Below, piece after piece: positions 1 through 7,818 of a stretch of DNA of 27,263 nucleotides. This DNA is from CAZGQY01 sp964528035 (GTDB taxonomy: Bacteria; Pseudomonadota; Gammaproteobacteria; Methylococcales; UBA1147). Position 1 is the first letter of the stretch, and every line of letters begins with the position of its first letter. The notes under the pieces are model-generated. The model saw only the letters and a list, made by a program, of their open reading frames with translations. It was not told the DNA's origin and made no database searches. The stretch spans positions 1 through 27,263 of the forward strand of contig CAZGQY010000035.1 in the NCBI GenBank assembly GCA_964528035.1, given 5' to 3'. Made by a program: the position numbers and the translations under genes.

Positions 1-2
1 TA

Positions 3-158
3 CCAGAGGAGGTGGGTAATGTGGACCTTCCGGGTCCAACTCATACAGCCTTAAAAGTTCGGTGTGGGGCTGTTCGTCCTTTCAAGTGTTACTTTACGCA
101 CCTAGAGCGGGATTCTCTGTACGTTATTCACACGTTTTTTGTGAAATTCGCACGATGA
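3..158 (+). pseudogene. Possible 3' end of a HigB/Gp49-like toxin gene (partial, left edge)
   Basis: A reading frame is open from the window's left edge to a TGA at 156-158, giving about 51 residues with no ATG inside, so any start lies outside the window. The residues have the rhythm of the RelE/HigB (phage Gp49-like) toxin core: a basic strand beginning LKVR, an aromatic strand (FKCYF), then a strand reading LYVIHTFFVKF. This resembles the family's usual 'yvLhaFxKK' strand. The family normally continues past that lysine pair with a C-terminal helix. Here the frame stops three codons later, so the gene may be truncated or frameshifted. The assignment rests on a short match and may be wrong; an unrelated gene end or chance frame is possible. 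No partner antitoxin is visible downstream (159-309 holds no gene). Confidence 0.3.
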
Positions 159-309
159 TTGGTCTGGGACTCTTTATATTTATATACTGATGAAGTTTTT
201 ACGGGAGCTTTTATCAAGCAATAACAGGTAGGTAAATTGATGACTTCGATATTTATTTATATTCTCTGAGTAGACCCATCCTGCGGGTTTGATTTAGTCC
301 CGCTGAATA

Positions 310-1599
310 TTAATTCGACAGCTCATAAACAATCCGGCCAGCAACCAGTGTGTGAGTTACACGTCCCTGCATTTTCTGCCCAAAAAATGGTGTATTAAGG
401 CCTCGACTCTGCCAGTTGTCTGGACTTGGTATCCAGCTATGTTGCGGATCGAAAATGCATAAATCTGCTACTGTCCCTGGCGCTAGCTGGCCAATTTCAA
501 GACCGAGAATTTCTGCCGGACGGCTGGTTAAACCGGCAATTGCGTGACTCATGCTGACACAGCCTGAGTCAACCAGCCGTAAAGTCAGTGGCAGCAGGGT
601 TTCCAGTGTAGACATTCCAGCTTCCGCGGATTCAAATGCGTTCAGTTTGGCACCTTCTTCATGCGGTTGGTGATCTGAACAGATGGCTGCAATGGTTCCA
701 TCGGCAATACCTTTGCACAGACGAATCCTGTCGTTGCTGGAACGCAACGGTGGCAAAACACGGAATGTCGCGTCATAGTCGGTCAAATCCAGTTCGGTCA
801 AATGTAATTGATGGGCGGATACATCTGCGCTTACCTGAAGATCTCTTTGTTGAGCATTGGCGATCATTTCCACAGCGCGTCCGCAACTGAGTTGCGCAAA
901 GTGAACTCTGGCTCCGGTTTGTTCCACCAGAGCCAGCACCTGGGCTACTGCGACTGTTTCAGCCGCCTCGGGTATTCCTGGCAAACCCAATCGGGTGGCG
1001 ACAGTTCCTTCGTGAACCACTCCCTGGTCGCGTAGCCAGTGATCTTCTGGACGAACAATCACTAACATATCGAAGCTTGTTGCATACTCCATTGCTCGTC
1101 TTAATATTAATGAATTAAAAACAGGAGATAAAGCATTGGTGACGCCAATACAGCCTGCTGATTTTAGAGCCCGCATTTCGCTTAATTCTTCACCGTTTAA
1201 GTTTCTAGTCAGTGCGCCGATGGGTAAAATACGGCATTTTCCAATTCTATCCGCACGATCTTTTATCAATTCTGCAACCGCCGGAGTATCGATGACTGGC
1301 AAAGTATCTGGAGGGCAACATAAGGTCGTTATTCCAGCGCTGACTGCTGCGGTGACCTCACTTGCAATTGTTGCTTTGTGTTCTAATCCGGGTTCTCTGA
1401 CTCGTGCCCATAAATCGATCAAACCAGGGCATACGACATGGCCAGGGACTTTAATCTCGCGATCAGCGTGAAACCCTTCTGGAGCTCTGCCGACTGAAAC
1501 AATTTGACCTTTGGCGATGTAAACCGATTCTTCTTTATCGATATTGTTTGCAGGATCAATGAAACGACCACCGGTTATCACCAGTCTCGGTGACGACAT
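310..1599 (-). CDS. pyrC': PyrC' - non-catalytic dihydroorotase-like subunit of aspartate carbamoyltransferase
   Basis: This 429-residue protein of the amidohydrolase/dihydroorotase fold is the last gene of the pyr cluster, with only 1 bp between it and pyrB. In an active dihydroorotase the first strand ends in a metal-binding HxH before the REPG motif. Here that segment (about residues 62-69) reads LIDLWARVREPG, so both histidines are replaced (W and R). The later SDHQPH segment and a glycine-rich C-terminal beta sandwich are kept. In Pseudomonas an equally inactive PyrC' is needed to assemble the PyrB dodecamer, and the same structural role is inferred here. A separate active dihydroorotase should exist elsewhere in the genome. 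The ATG start (1597-1599) is immediately after the pyrB stop, implying translational coupling. Confidence 0.93.
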   Translation of the reverse strand: MSSPRLVITGGRFIDPANNIDKEESVYIAKGQIVSVGRAPEGFHADREIKVPGHVVCPGLIDLWARVREPGLEHKATIASEVTAAVSAGITTLCCPPDTLPVIDTPAVAELIKDRADRIGKCRILPIGALTRNLNGEELSEMRALKSAGCIGVTNALSPVFNSLILRRAMEYATSFDMLVIVRPEDHWLRDQGVVHEGTVATRLGLPGIPEAAETVAVAQVLALVEQTGARVHFAQLSCGRAVEMIANAQQRDLQVSADVSAHQLHLTELDLTDYDATFRVLPPLRSSNDRIRLCKGIADGTIAAICSDHQPHEEGAKLNAFESAEAGMSTLETLLPLTLRLVDSGCVSMSHAIAGLTSRPAEILGLEIGQLAPGTVADLCIFDPQHSWIPSPDNWQSRGLNTPFFGQKMQGRVTHTLVAGRIVYELSN

Positions 1600-1600
1600 A

Positions 1601-2578
1601 TCAGGATAACTCCCTGGATTTGGAGTGCATAGCCATAGTCATCACTGCCATACGGATAGCAATACCATTACTGACCTGTTCAAGAATAACAGATGCATTC
1701 CCGTCGGCGACCCGGGATTCAATTTCTACACCTCGATTTATGGGTCCCGGATGCATTACGATGGCATCCGGATGGGCAAATTTCAGTCGTTGTTCGGTTA
1801 GACCGAAGCCACTGTAATATTCGTGTTCACTTGGCAACAGTGCACCCCGCATACGCTCTTTCTGTAGTCGCAGCATGATTATCACGTCAACATCTTTAAG
1901 CCCTGTTTCCATGCAGTGAAATACCTCGACACCCAGGAATTCTGTATTGGTTGGTAGTAATGTTCGGGGTGCTATGACCCGAACTTCTGCAGCACCGAGA
2001 GTATTCAAAGCCAGGATTTGTGAGCGGGCGACCCGAGAATGCAGGATATCCCCTACGATAGCGACACGTAGAGATTCAAAGCTTTCTTTATGTCGTCGAA
2101 TGGTGAACATATCCAACATCGCCTGAGTGGGATGAGAATGTCGACCGTCGCCTGCACTGATTACGCTGACGTGAGGTGCAACATGCTGGGCGATGAAGAA
2201 TGGAGCGCCACTATCGCCATGTCGAATTACGAACATGTCAACATACATGGCTTCCAAATTGCGAATGGTATCCAGTAAGCTTTCACCTTTGCTGGTTGCT
2301 GATGTTTCAATATTGATATTCAAGACATCCGCAGATAATCGTTTTGCGGCTATTTCAAAGGTGGCACGGGTTCGTGTGCTGTTTTCAAAAAATAGATTGA
2401 CTATGGTTTTTCCTCTGAGAAGAGGAACCTTTTTTACAGGCTGATTTGCCACTCCGGCGAAGGACTCGGCTGTATCCATAATTCGAGTCAATAATTCTTT
2501 ATCCAATCCTTCAATGGATAAAAAATGCCTGAGTTGGCCTGTTGTGTCTAATTGAATATTCTGACCGAGTTCAGTCAC
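1601..2578 (-). CDS. pyrB: Aspartate carbamoyltransferase catalytic subunit PyrB
   Basis: The product condenses carbamoyl phosphate with aspartate to give N-carbamoylaspartate, the first committed step of pyrimidine synthesis, in the cytoplasm. At 325 residues it is a little longer than the E. coli subunit because of an N-terminal arm of about 20 residues, as in pseudomonad PyrB that pairs with PyrC'. Visible motifs are the carbamoyl-phosphate loop FENSTRTR followed by TFE (about residues 64-74), the HPTQAMLD segment, the MRLQKERM aspartate-loop region and HPGPINRGVE near the C-terminus. No pyrI regulatory-subunit gene is adjacent, consistent with the PyrB/PyrC' type of holoenzyme. It lies between pyrR and pyrC' on the same strand, 24 bp after pyrR. 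Confidence 0.97.
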   Translation of the reverse strand: MTELGQNIQLDTTGQLRHFLSIEGLDKELLTRIMDTAESFAGVANQPVKKVPLLRGKTIVNLFFENSTRTRATFEIAAKRLSADVLNINIETSATSKGESLLDTIRNLEAMYVDMFVIRHGDSGAPFFIAQHVAPHVSVISAGDGRHSHPTQAMLDMFTIRRHKESFESLRVAIVGDILHSRVARSQILALNTLGAAEVRVIAPRTLLPTNTEFLGVEVFHCMETGLKDVDVIIMLRLQKERMRGALLPSEHEYYSGFGLTEQRLKFAHPDAIVMHPGPINRGVEIESRVADGNASVILEQVSNGIAIRMAVMTMAMHSKSRELS

Positions 2579-2602
2579 AATAATAGTGTCGATTTGTTGA
2601 GG

Positions 2603-3115
2603 TTAATTATCAAAAGTATAGGTTCTCAGTTCCAGTGGTTCGGGTCCGCTTAATTTTATACGCTGGTTGGCTTTCAAATCCACCCGGGTACCCACACAGT
2701 CTGCCTGAACGGGAACCTGCCGACCATCACGTTCAATTAAAACGCCTAAAAAAACCCGACCGGGTCGGCCATAGTCAAATATTTCATTTAAGGCTGCGCG
2801 AATAGTCCGGCCGGTATACAGCACGTCGTCGATTAATAAGATGTCTCGTTCTTCGACCTCAAAAGGTAGACTGCTTGGTTTGACCTCCGGGTTGACCCCA
2901 ATTTGAGAAAAATCATCGCGGTAAAAGGAGATATCCAGAGTGCCCAGCGGTTCAACGAAGCCCAGACGTTCGTATAGCATTTTTGCGACCCAGGCACCTC
3001 CTGTATGAATCCCTATCATTAAGGGGTTAACCACTTGTCTTTGGTTCATCATTAGGTCAACAGATTGTGCGAGCTGATCGGCAATCTTGATTATATCCAT
3101 TGTGGGTTCAGTCAT
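2603..3115 (-). CDS. pyrR: PyrR - pyr operon regulator / uracil phosphoribosyltransferase family
   Basis: A 170-residue type I phosphoribosyltransferase. The PRPP-binding signature ILLIDDVLYTGRTIRAA lies at about residues 91-107, and a GIHTGGAW loop sits near residue 35. PyrR proteins sense uridine nucleotides and regulate pyrimidine genes; many also have weak uracil phosphoribosyltransferase activity. In pseudomonads a homologue sits directly before pyrB and affects pyr gene expression, and the position here is the same. The start ATG (3113-3115) overlaps the end of ruvX by 8 bases (ATGACTGA), a classic coupling arrangement. No convincing attenuator hairpin with a U-tract was seen in the 24 bp between pyrR and pyrB. 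Confidence 0.94.
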   Translation of the reverse strand: MTEPTMDIIKIADQLAQSVDLMMNQRQVVNPLMIGIHTGGAWVAKMLYERLGFVEPLGTLDISFYRDDFSQIGVNPEVKPSSLPFEVEERDILLIDDVLYTGRTIRAALNEIFDYGRPGRVFLGVLIERDGRQVPVQADCVGTRVDLKANQRIKLSGPEPLELRTYTFDN

Positions 3116-3599
3116 TCAGCCTTTCTCGTTGCCTTTTATCGTTTAACCAGGTTTGTAGAATTAATTGTGCAGCGAGTTGATCCTGAATTTGCCACAAATC
3201 TTTTGCATTGGTTTTCAAGTCATCAAACAATAGTTGTTTTGCCTCGAATGTTGTCAGTTGTTCGTCCAATTGATGAACTGGCAGACCATAGCGTCCTTCT
3301 AGTTGTCGACAAAAGCGTTTAATTACTGGGGTCACGGGGTTGTCAGAACCATTCTGTTGATGCGAAATGCCAACAACAAGTTGGCCGGGTTTCCATTCAG
3401 TGATCAGTGACGAAATATTTTGCCAATCCGGTTTTTGCTGAACGGCTCGAAGAGTCCGCAAAGGATTCGCAATAGCAGTCTCCAGGGAACCTACCGCAAT
3501 ACCTATTTTTTTAATGCCAAAATCAAATCCCAGGCAAGTATCGTTATCAACACGATATTTTTTAGAGGTATTTGCAATTAAAACTTTAGCAACAGGCAT
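3108..3599 (-). CDS. ruvX: RuvX/YqgF family Holliday-junction resolvase-like nuclease
   Basis: The family has an RNase H fold and is linked to pre-16S rRNA 5' processing, with possible resolvase activity. The core begins with GFDFGIKKIGIAVG (first acidic residue in DFG), continues with LVVGISHQQNG, carries DEQLTTFEA in the position of the usual DERLTT motif, and ends with QDQLAAQLIL, which supplies the last acidic residue. I chose the ATG at 3597-3599 (163 residues). The frame is open to a TTG at 3735-3737, but that would add 46 residues unlike the family, which is normally 135-160 long. No good Shine-Dalgarno sequence precedes either start. This leaves an unusual 142-bp gap after yqgE in an otherwise compact cluster. 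Confidence 0.9.
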   Translation of the reverse strand: MPVAKVLIANTSKKYRVDNDTCLGFDFGIKKIGIAVGSLETAIANPLRTLRAVQQKPDWQNISSLITEWKPGQLVVGISHQQNGSDNPVTPVIKRFCRQLEGRYGLPVHQLDEQLTTFEAKQLLFDDLKTNAKDLWQIQDQLAAQLILQTWLNDKRQRERLND

Positions 3600-3741
3600 G
3601 AAATAAATTTCGCAACAAGGCAGGAGAGAATAGGCGTACAGTGAGCTATTTGGCTGGTTTCGTAATCTTGTAGATGGGTAAAAACCAAACCAGTTTTGGC
3701 GAATATAAAATACATGGTTTCTATTATTAGCTACCAACTAA

Positions 3742-4305
3742 CTAGGCATGGCCTGCACCAGAAGATAATAAATCCATATTAACACCCATATGCTCAGCTG
3801 CCGAATGCCATCTTTGCTCTGCCGGTACATCAAAGAGAATCTGGTCTTGTGACGGGGAATTTAACCAGGCGTTTTCGATAATCTCATTCTCCAGTTGTCC
3901 TTTTCCCCAACCCGCATAACCAAGAGCAACAACCATTTTTTTGGGACCCTGGCCGCTTGCAATTGCCTCAAGAATATCACGGGAAGTAGTTAAGGCAATA
4001 GTATCTGTTACCTGAAGTGAAGACTCCCATTTCTGTTTTGCATCATGGATTACAAAGCCGCGTTCGGGTTGAATCGGGCCTCCATAAAATACCGGTAAAT
4101 TTTTTACATTCTCAAGACACACATCGATATCCATCTGGCTCAAAATATCGTTTAGTACCAGCTCGGTGGGCCGATTTATTATTATTCCAAGGGCGCCTTC
4201 CGTATTGTGCTGACACATATAGGTTACGGTTCGACTAAAATTCGGATCTCCAAGCCCGGGCATCGCAATTAAAAAATGATCAGTTACATTCAGTGTTTCC
4301 ATCAT
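3742..4305 (-). CDS. yqgE: YqgE/AlgH family protein (DUF179)
   Basis: A conserved cytoplasmic protein of the UPF0301/DUF179 family, about 187 residues, usual for the family. In Pseudomonas the homologue is AlgH, genetically linked to alginate regulation; the biochemical role is unclear. Hallmarks are the start NVTDHFLIAMPGL, the segment GALGIIINRP, FYGGPIQPERGFVIH, and ALGYAGWGKGQLENEI followed by WLN. The ATG pair at 4300-4305 matches the usual family N-terminus. An in-frame TTG further upstream (4345-4347) would add an atypical 14-residue leader. It sits between the tonB-like gene and ruvX, its usual place in pseudomonads. Confidence 0.93.
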   Translation of the reverse strand: MMETLNVTDHFLIAMPGLGDPNFSRTVTYMCQHNTEGALGIIINRPTELVLNDILSQMDIDVCLENVKNLPVFYGGPIQPERGFVIHDAKQKWESSLQVTDTIALTTSRDILEAIASGQGPKKMVVALGYAGWGKGQLENEIIENAWLNSPSQDQILFDVPAEQRWHSAAEHMGVNMDLLSSGAGHA

Positions 4306-4366
4306 AAAGCTATTAGATTCTGTTGTGTTATGTATTATTTTCCACAATTCGGACGGTTTCCATTGT

Positions 4367-5248
4367 TCAACGGGATGTTGTCATATGTGAATCATCAGAA
4401 AATTTCCAGGTACGTGTAATAACCAGTACATCAGCATCACCGCTTAGGACAGATGGAAAGGGCGCAAAGGGGGCAGCCAGACGAACAATGCGAATAGCCC
4501 CGTCGTCCAAAGCTTTATGTCCTGAAGAACGCCGCGTCTTAATACTATAAATGGTGCCATCCTGTTTTATGCCAACGGCCAGTAATAGTGATCCGGATAA
4601 GTTTTTTCGACGGGCTTCATCCGGATAGTTAAGGTTACCTACGCGCTCTACTTTATCCTGCCAGGCTTTTTCGTACGCGGCGGCTTTATATCGATGCGCA
4701 TTCACGGAATTTATGAATTTTATACGTGGCCGCTTAGCCATGTCTTCCTGAACCTGCTCGATTTCAGCGCCCAAAAGAGCGATCTGGTGAGATAAACCGG
4801 CCGCGGTTAGTATGGTTTTTTCCTGTTTTTCTTCCTGGATATTTTTTTCTCCAGACGCTACTTTTAAATCGGAAGCCATCGGTGTTGTAAGTCGAGGTGT
4901 TTGTGATTCTTGCGGAGCGTTTTTGGGTTTACGGACGTCCCTTCTTTCTACAGGTGGTTGTATTTGGCCGCTTGCTGCGGTTATCTGCGGTTTTGGTTCA
5001 GATTTTTCCAGAGCCCTGCCGCTGCCGATCTGATTTTGTTGCGCCAGAAAATCCGCTTCTTCAGGCGCATTTTTTGTCGGCGTGTTTACCAATGCAATTT
5101 GTAGTGACTTATTAATTCGTTCAGGCGTTGGCGCTTCAAAACGCACTCCGATTATAATCAGGGTATGTGCCACGATAGCGAAAAACACCGTAATCATGAG
5201 ACGGTCTGTATCCGAAATGGGTGAACGTGTTATTAGAAAGTCCTGCAT
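4367..5248 (-). CDS. tonB: TonB-family energy-transducing protein
   Basis: A 293-residue protein with TonB architecture. It has a short cytoplasmic N-terminus, one membrane anchor (about residues 15-37, starting DRLMITVFFAIVAHTL), and a long charged linker rich in P, Q, E and K with helix-forming stretches. The C-terminal TonB domain carries the YPDEARRKN, G-rich strand and SSGHKALDDGA motifs. TonB proteins link the ExbB/ExbD proton channel to outer-membrane receptors; no exbBD genes are in this window. In Pseudomonas a TonB homologue sits at this point between gshB and algH. I chose the ATG at 5246-5248, 7 bp after the gshB stop. A longer frame reaches into gshB but would put extra residues before the anchor. 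Confidence 0.9.
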   Translation of the reverse strand: MQDFLITRSPISDTDRLMITVFFAIVAHTLIIIGVRFEAPTPERINKSLQIALVNTPTKNAPEEADFLAQQNQIGSGRALEKSEPKPQITAASGQIQPPVERRDVRKPKNAPQESQTPRLTTPMASDLKVASGEKNIQEEKQEKTILTAAGLSHQIALLGAEIEQVQEDMAKRPRIKFINSVNAHRYKAAAYEKAWQDKVERVGNLNYPDEARRKNLSGSLLLAVGIKQDGTIYSIKTRRSSGHKALDDGAIRIVRLAAPFAPFPSVLSGDADVLVITRTWKFSDDSHMTTSR

Positions 5249-5255
5249 ATATCGA

Positions 5256-6206
5256 TTATTTGGGTAAATAGGTTTCAATTTGATCGAACAGTTGTCCACA
5301 AATATTCAAGTTATATAGTGAGTCCAGTTCCTGAATGCAAGTGGGGCTGGTTACATTGATTTCAGTAACGAAGTCTCCAATTATATCCAGGCCAACAAAT
5401 ATTAATCCTTTTTTCTTTAACTGAGGGCCAATTTTTTTTGCCAGCCAATAGTCCTTGTCTGATAATGGTATACCTTCAGCTCGACCACCTGCCGCCAGAT
5501 TGCCACGGCTTTCACCTTTTGCCGGGATTCTAGCCAGTGCATAGGGAACAGGTTCGCCGTCAATCAATAAAACTCGTTTATCACCCTGTTCAATTTCAGG
5601 TAGAAAACGCTGCGCCATCACGAAGCGGCTTCCGTGCCCGGTCATTGTTTCCAGGATAACACTAATATTCGGATCATCAGGCCGCAGGTGGAAAATTGAG
5701 GCTCCACCCATGCCGTCTAATGGTTTTATTATGATTTCACCCTGTTCCCGGAGAAATTCCCTAAACCGCAATGGTTCTCGTGCAACCAGTGTAGGGGCGC
5801 AGCATTCAGAAAACCATGCAGTATAAAGTTTCTCATTGGCATCCCTCAAGGACTGGGGTTTGTTAATAACCAATAAGCCGTTGGCTTCGGCGGATTCCAA
5901 TAAATAGGTTGCATAAATATACTCCTGATTGAATGGGGGATCTTTACGCATAAGAACCGTATCCAGTGTATGCAACGGCAGTTCTTCTTCATCCAGAAAG
6001 TGATACCATTCCTGGCTATTCCTTTCTACCTGTAGACTTCGCATGCGGGCAAAAGTTTGCCCGTCTCTCATAAAAAGGTCATTGAGCTCCATATAGTAAA
6101 TCTGCCATCCACGAGATTGGGCTTCAAGTAACATGGCAAAGCTACTGTCCTTTGCAATGTTAATATCCTGTATCGGATCCATGACGATACCGAGTTTTAG
6201 ATTCAT
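5256..6206 (-). CDS. gshB: Glutathione synthetase
   Basis: An ATP-grasp ligase that joins gamma-glutamylcysteine and glycine to make glutathione in the cytoplasm. It has 316 residues, the usual size. The N-terminus LKLGIVMDPIQDINIAKDSS is the family signature. Other visible motifs are the DPPFNQEYIYAT segment, NKPQSLRDANEKL, the ATP-grasp strand and glycine loop IIIKPLDGMGGASIF, RFLPEIEQGDKR, and NVTSPTCIQELD near the C-terminus. The ATG is preceded by a strong GGAGG with a 6-nt spacer. It begins the compact minus-strand run down to pyrC'; a 70-bp gap separates it from the upstream yrdA-like gene. Confidence 0.97.
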   Translation of the reverse strand: MNLKLGIVMDPIQDINIAKDSSFAMLLEAQSRGWQIYYMELNDLFMRDGQTFARMRSLQVERNSQEWYHFLDEEELPLHTLDTVLMRKDPPFNQEYIYATYLLESAEANGLLVINKPQSLRDANEKLYTAWFSECCAPTLVAREPLRFREFLREQGEIIIKPLDGMGGASIFHLRPDDPNISVILETMTGHGSRFVMAQRFLPEIEQGDKRVLLIDGEPVPYALARIPAKGESRGNLAAGGRAEGIPLSDKDYWLAKKIGPQLKKKGLIFVGLDIIGDFVTEINVTSPTCIQELDSLYNLNICGQLFDQIETYLPK

Positions 6207-6276
6207 CGACAGCCTCCAGGGCTGTAAACTTTGTCAGGCAACGGGTTCATTAATATTCTAGTCTATAGAAAGTATT

Positions 6277-6819
6277 TTAATTGCTACTCTGTTCATGCAA
6301 ATACTGGTTTTTCAGTTGCACATAATGTTGTCCTGAATATTCCAGCATTTCCAGTTCTTTGGGCGTGAGTTGACGTACTTTACGGATTGGTGCACCAACG
6401 TACAGATTTCCGGCTTTTAGTGTTTTCCCCGGTGGTACCAGGCTACCCGCACCTACGATAACGTTATCCTCTATGTTTACGCCGTCCATTACGATGGCAC
6501 CGATCCCGATCAAGCAGTTATTGCCTATGGTACATCCATGAATCACTGCGCGGTGTCCAACCGTAACACCTTTACCAATTGTTACCGGGAAACCCTCCGG
6601 GCTGTATTCACCCTGATGTGTTCCGTGTAACACACAAGCGTCTTGAATATTGGTTCCTTCGCCAATCGTAATATGAAACACATCACCGCGAATAACCGTC
6701 ATCGGCCATATGGATACATCGTTGCCGATGGTGACTTGACCGATTACGGTGGCGTATTCATCGATGTATACGCTTTTGCCCAATTCTGGACGATTACCTT
6801 TGTAAGATTTGATTGGCAC
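6277..6819 (-). CDS. yrdA: Gamma-carbonic anhydrase family protein (YrdA-like), left-handed beta-helix
   Basis: A 180-residue hexapeptide-repeat protein. Repeats of the [ILV]GxxxxI kind run from about residue 25 to 140, forming a left-handed parallel beta-helix, with a C-terminal helix after LTPKELEML. Candidate metal ligands are the histidines in VLHGTHQG and in VGHRAVIHG, the arrangement used by trimeric gamma-class enzymes. Many YrdA/PaaY homologues are metal-binding but have low or untested carbonic anhydrase activity. The start is GTG (6817-6819) with AGG about 8 nt upstream; no ATG sits in a better position. It is transcribed toward gshB but may be a separate unit. Confidence 0.9.
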   Translation of the reverse strand: MPIKSYKGNRPELGKSVYIDEYATVIGQVTIGNDVSIWPMTVIRGDVFHITIGEGTNIQDACVLHGTHQGEYSPEGFPVTIGKGVTVGHRAVIHGCTIGNNCLIGIGAIVMDGVNIEDNVIVGAGSLVPPGKTLKAGNLYVGAPIRKVRQLTPKELEMLEYSGQHYVQLKNQYLHEQSSN

Positions 6820-6877
6820 GTTATTTACCTGTTTACGGTGTCATTGAATTTTGTGAGTGGATCTAACTATACTATCT

Positions 6878-7041
6878 AGGAGGCTGTCCGAGAATAGAAG
6901 TCGTTACCAGGGATAGTGATTCTGAAACTATTTTTTCGATAATAAAGAGGCGAATCTCAGTCATCTTTAACGATTTTAATCGGAAAAATGGGCCAAAATC
7001 CACTTTTCTATAGTAGGTTTTCTATTATTGGACAGCCTCCT
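6878..7041. mobile_element. MITE-like element with 22-bp terminal inverted repeats
   Basis: The left end (6878-6899) and the reverse complement of the right end (7020-7041) agree at 20 of 22 positions, beginning AGGAGGCTGTCC. The element is 164 bp and has no coding capacity, so it would need a transposase supplied in trans. The interior is AT-rich, with a small palindrome near the middle (CGATTTTAATCG). I could not identify a clear target-site duplication. It lies 58 bp upstream of the yrdA-like start and could influence transcription of that gene. The parent insertion sequence is not identifiable from this window. Confidence 0.7.
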
Positions 7042-7131
7042 CGACGGTTTTCCGAGAATAGAACTTGTCTTTAGAGATCTTGGTTTTGAGGCCATTTTTC
7101 CGTACAGGCTCTCAATTCCCGGGCTGCCTCA
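7042..7131. mobile_element. Decayed second copy abutting the MITE
   Basis: From 7051 the sequence repeats the 13 bases TCCGAGAATAGAA found just inside the left end of the neighbouring element (6888-6900). It then stays recognisably alignable without gaps for about 40 bases at much lower identity. Near 7121-7130 the bases GGGCTGCCTC resemble the right-end sequence (8 of 10). This looks like an older, shorter and more diverged relative placed in tandem. The rest of the stretch up to the lemA start holds no gene. Confidence 0.4.
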
Positions 7132-7245
7132 CAGGAGAGGTCCAGGAATATTTCGTGCCTGTAACGGTTTAATTTATTCTCAATAATTTTCTGAGATTCT
7201 GATTATTCGTTAAATATTTTTTTGTCTGATTATACGGAGCGGCTC

Positions 7246-7818
7246 ATGTTAGTGGGTGGATTTTTATTTCTTGCTATTGTTGTAGTGATTACCATTTATT
7301 TGATTATTATCTATAACCGCCTGGTTTCTTTAAAGCACAATACATCAAAGGCCTGGTCCAATATTGATGTCTTGCTTAAACAGCGGCACGATGAAATACC
7401 TAAACTTGTTGCGACCTGCCAGCGCTATATGCAACATGAACAAGAGACTTTGGAAAAAGTCATGCAGGCCAGAAGCAGCGTTTTTAGTGCCCGCGAAAGT
7501 GCCGACATTTCTTCACTAGGTCCTGCTGAAACGCTGCTTCGTCAAGGGTTAAACTCATTGTTCGCAGTTGCGGAAGCATATCCGGAATTGAAAGCTAACG
7601 AATCATTCCAACACTTGGAAAATCGAATTACAAATCTGGAGAATACCATTGCGGATCGTCGAGAATTCTATAATGAAAGCGTGAACAATAATAACACCCG
7701 AATCGAACAGTTCCCAGATGTGCTTGTCGCACGCCTGTTTAATTTTTTAGCGTTTGAACTTCTTGTGTTTAGCAGCGATGAAAAGAAAGATGTAGACGTT
7801 AAAGCCTTATTTGCGTAA
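7246..7818 (+). CDS. lemA: LemA family membrane protein
   Basis: A protein of 190 residues from the chosen ATG, with one N-terminal membrane segment (about residues 3-25) followed by the LemA hallmark IYNRLVSLKHNTSKAWSNID and the VLLKQRHDEIPKL helix. The remainder is predicted long helices, ending with the conserved FNFLAFELLVF region. LemA proteins are anchored with the helical bundle outside the cytoplasm; their function is not well defined. A TTG at 7222 would add eight residues. The ATG at 7246 is preferred because GGAG lies 6 nt upstream and the membrane segment then begins at once, as in relatives. The next gene overlaps its last codons, so the two are co-translated. LemA next to a GIDE-domain protein is a common pairing. 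Confidence 0.93.
   Translation: MLVGGFLFLAIVVVITIYLIIIYNRLVSLKHNTSKAWSNIDVLLKQRHDEIPKLVATCQRYMQHEQETLEKVMQARSSVFSARESADISSLGPAETLLRQGLNSLFAVAEAYPELKANESFQHLENRITNLENTIADRREFYNESVNNNNTRIEQFPDVLVARLFNFLAFELLVFSSDEKKDVDVKALFA

Noticed and set aside
22..38. Perfect 6-bp hairpin TGGACC/GGTCCA as a terminator
   Set aside because: No T-run follows on either strand, so there is no support beyond the small palindrome.
3600..3741. 142-bp stretch in frame with ruvX as an N-terminal extension
   Set aside because: It would begin at TTG without a ribosome binding site and add residues unlike the family; the ATG at 3597-3599 gives the normal length.
6208..6217. GACAGCCTCC, identical to the MITE end, over the gshB ribosome binding site
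   Set aside because: Only 10 bases match and they include a GGAGG needed for translation; no second end is nearby, so chance is likely.
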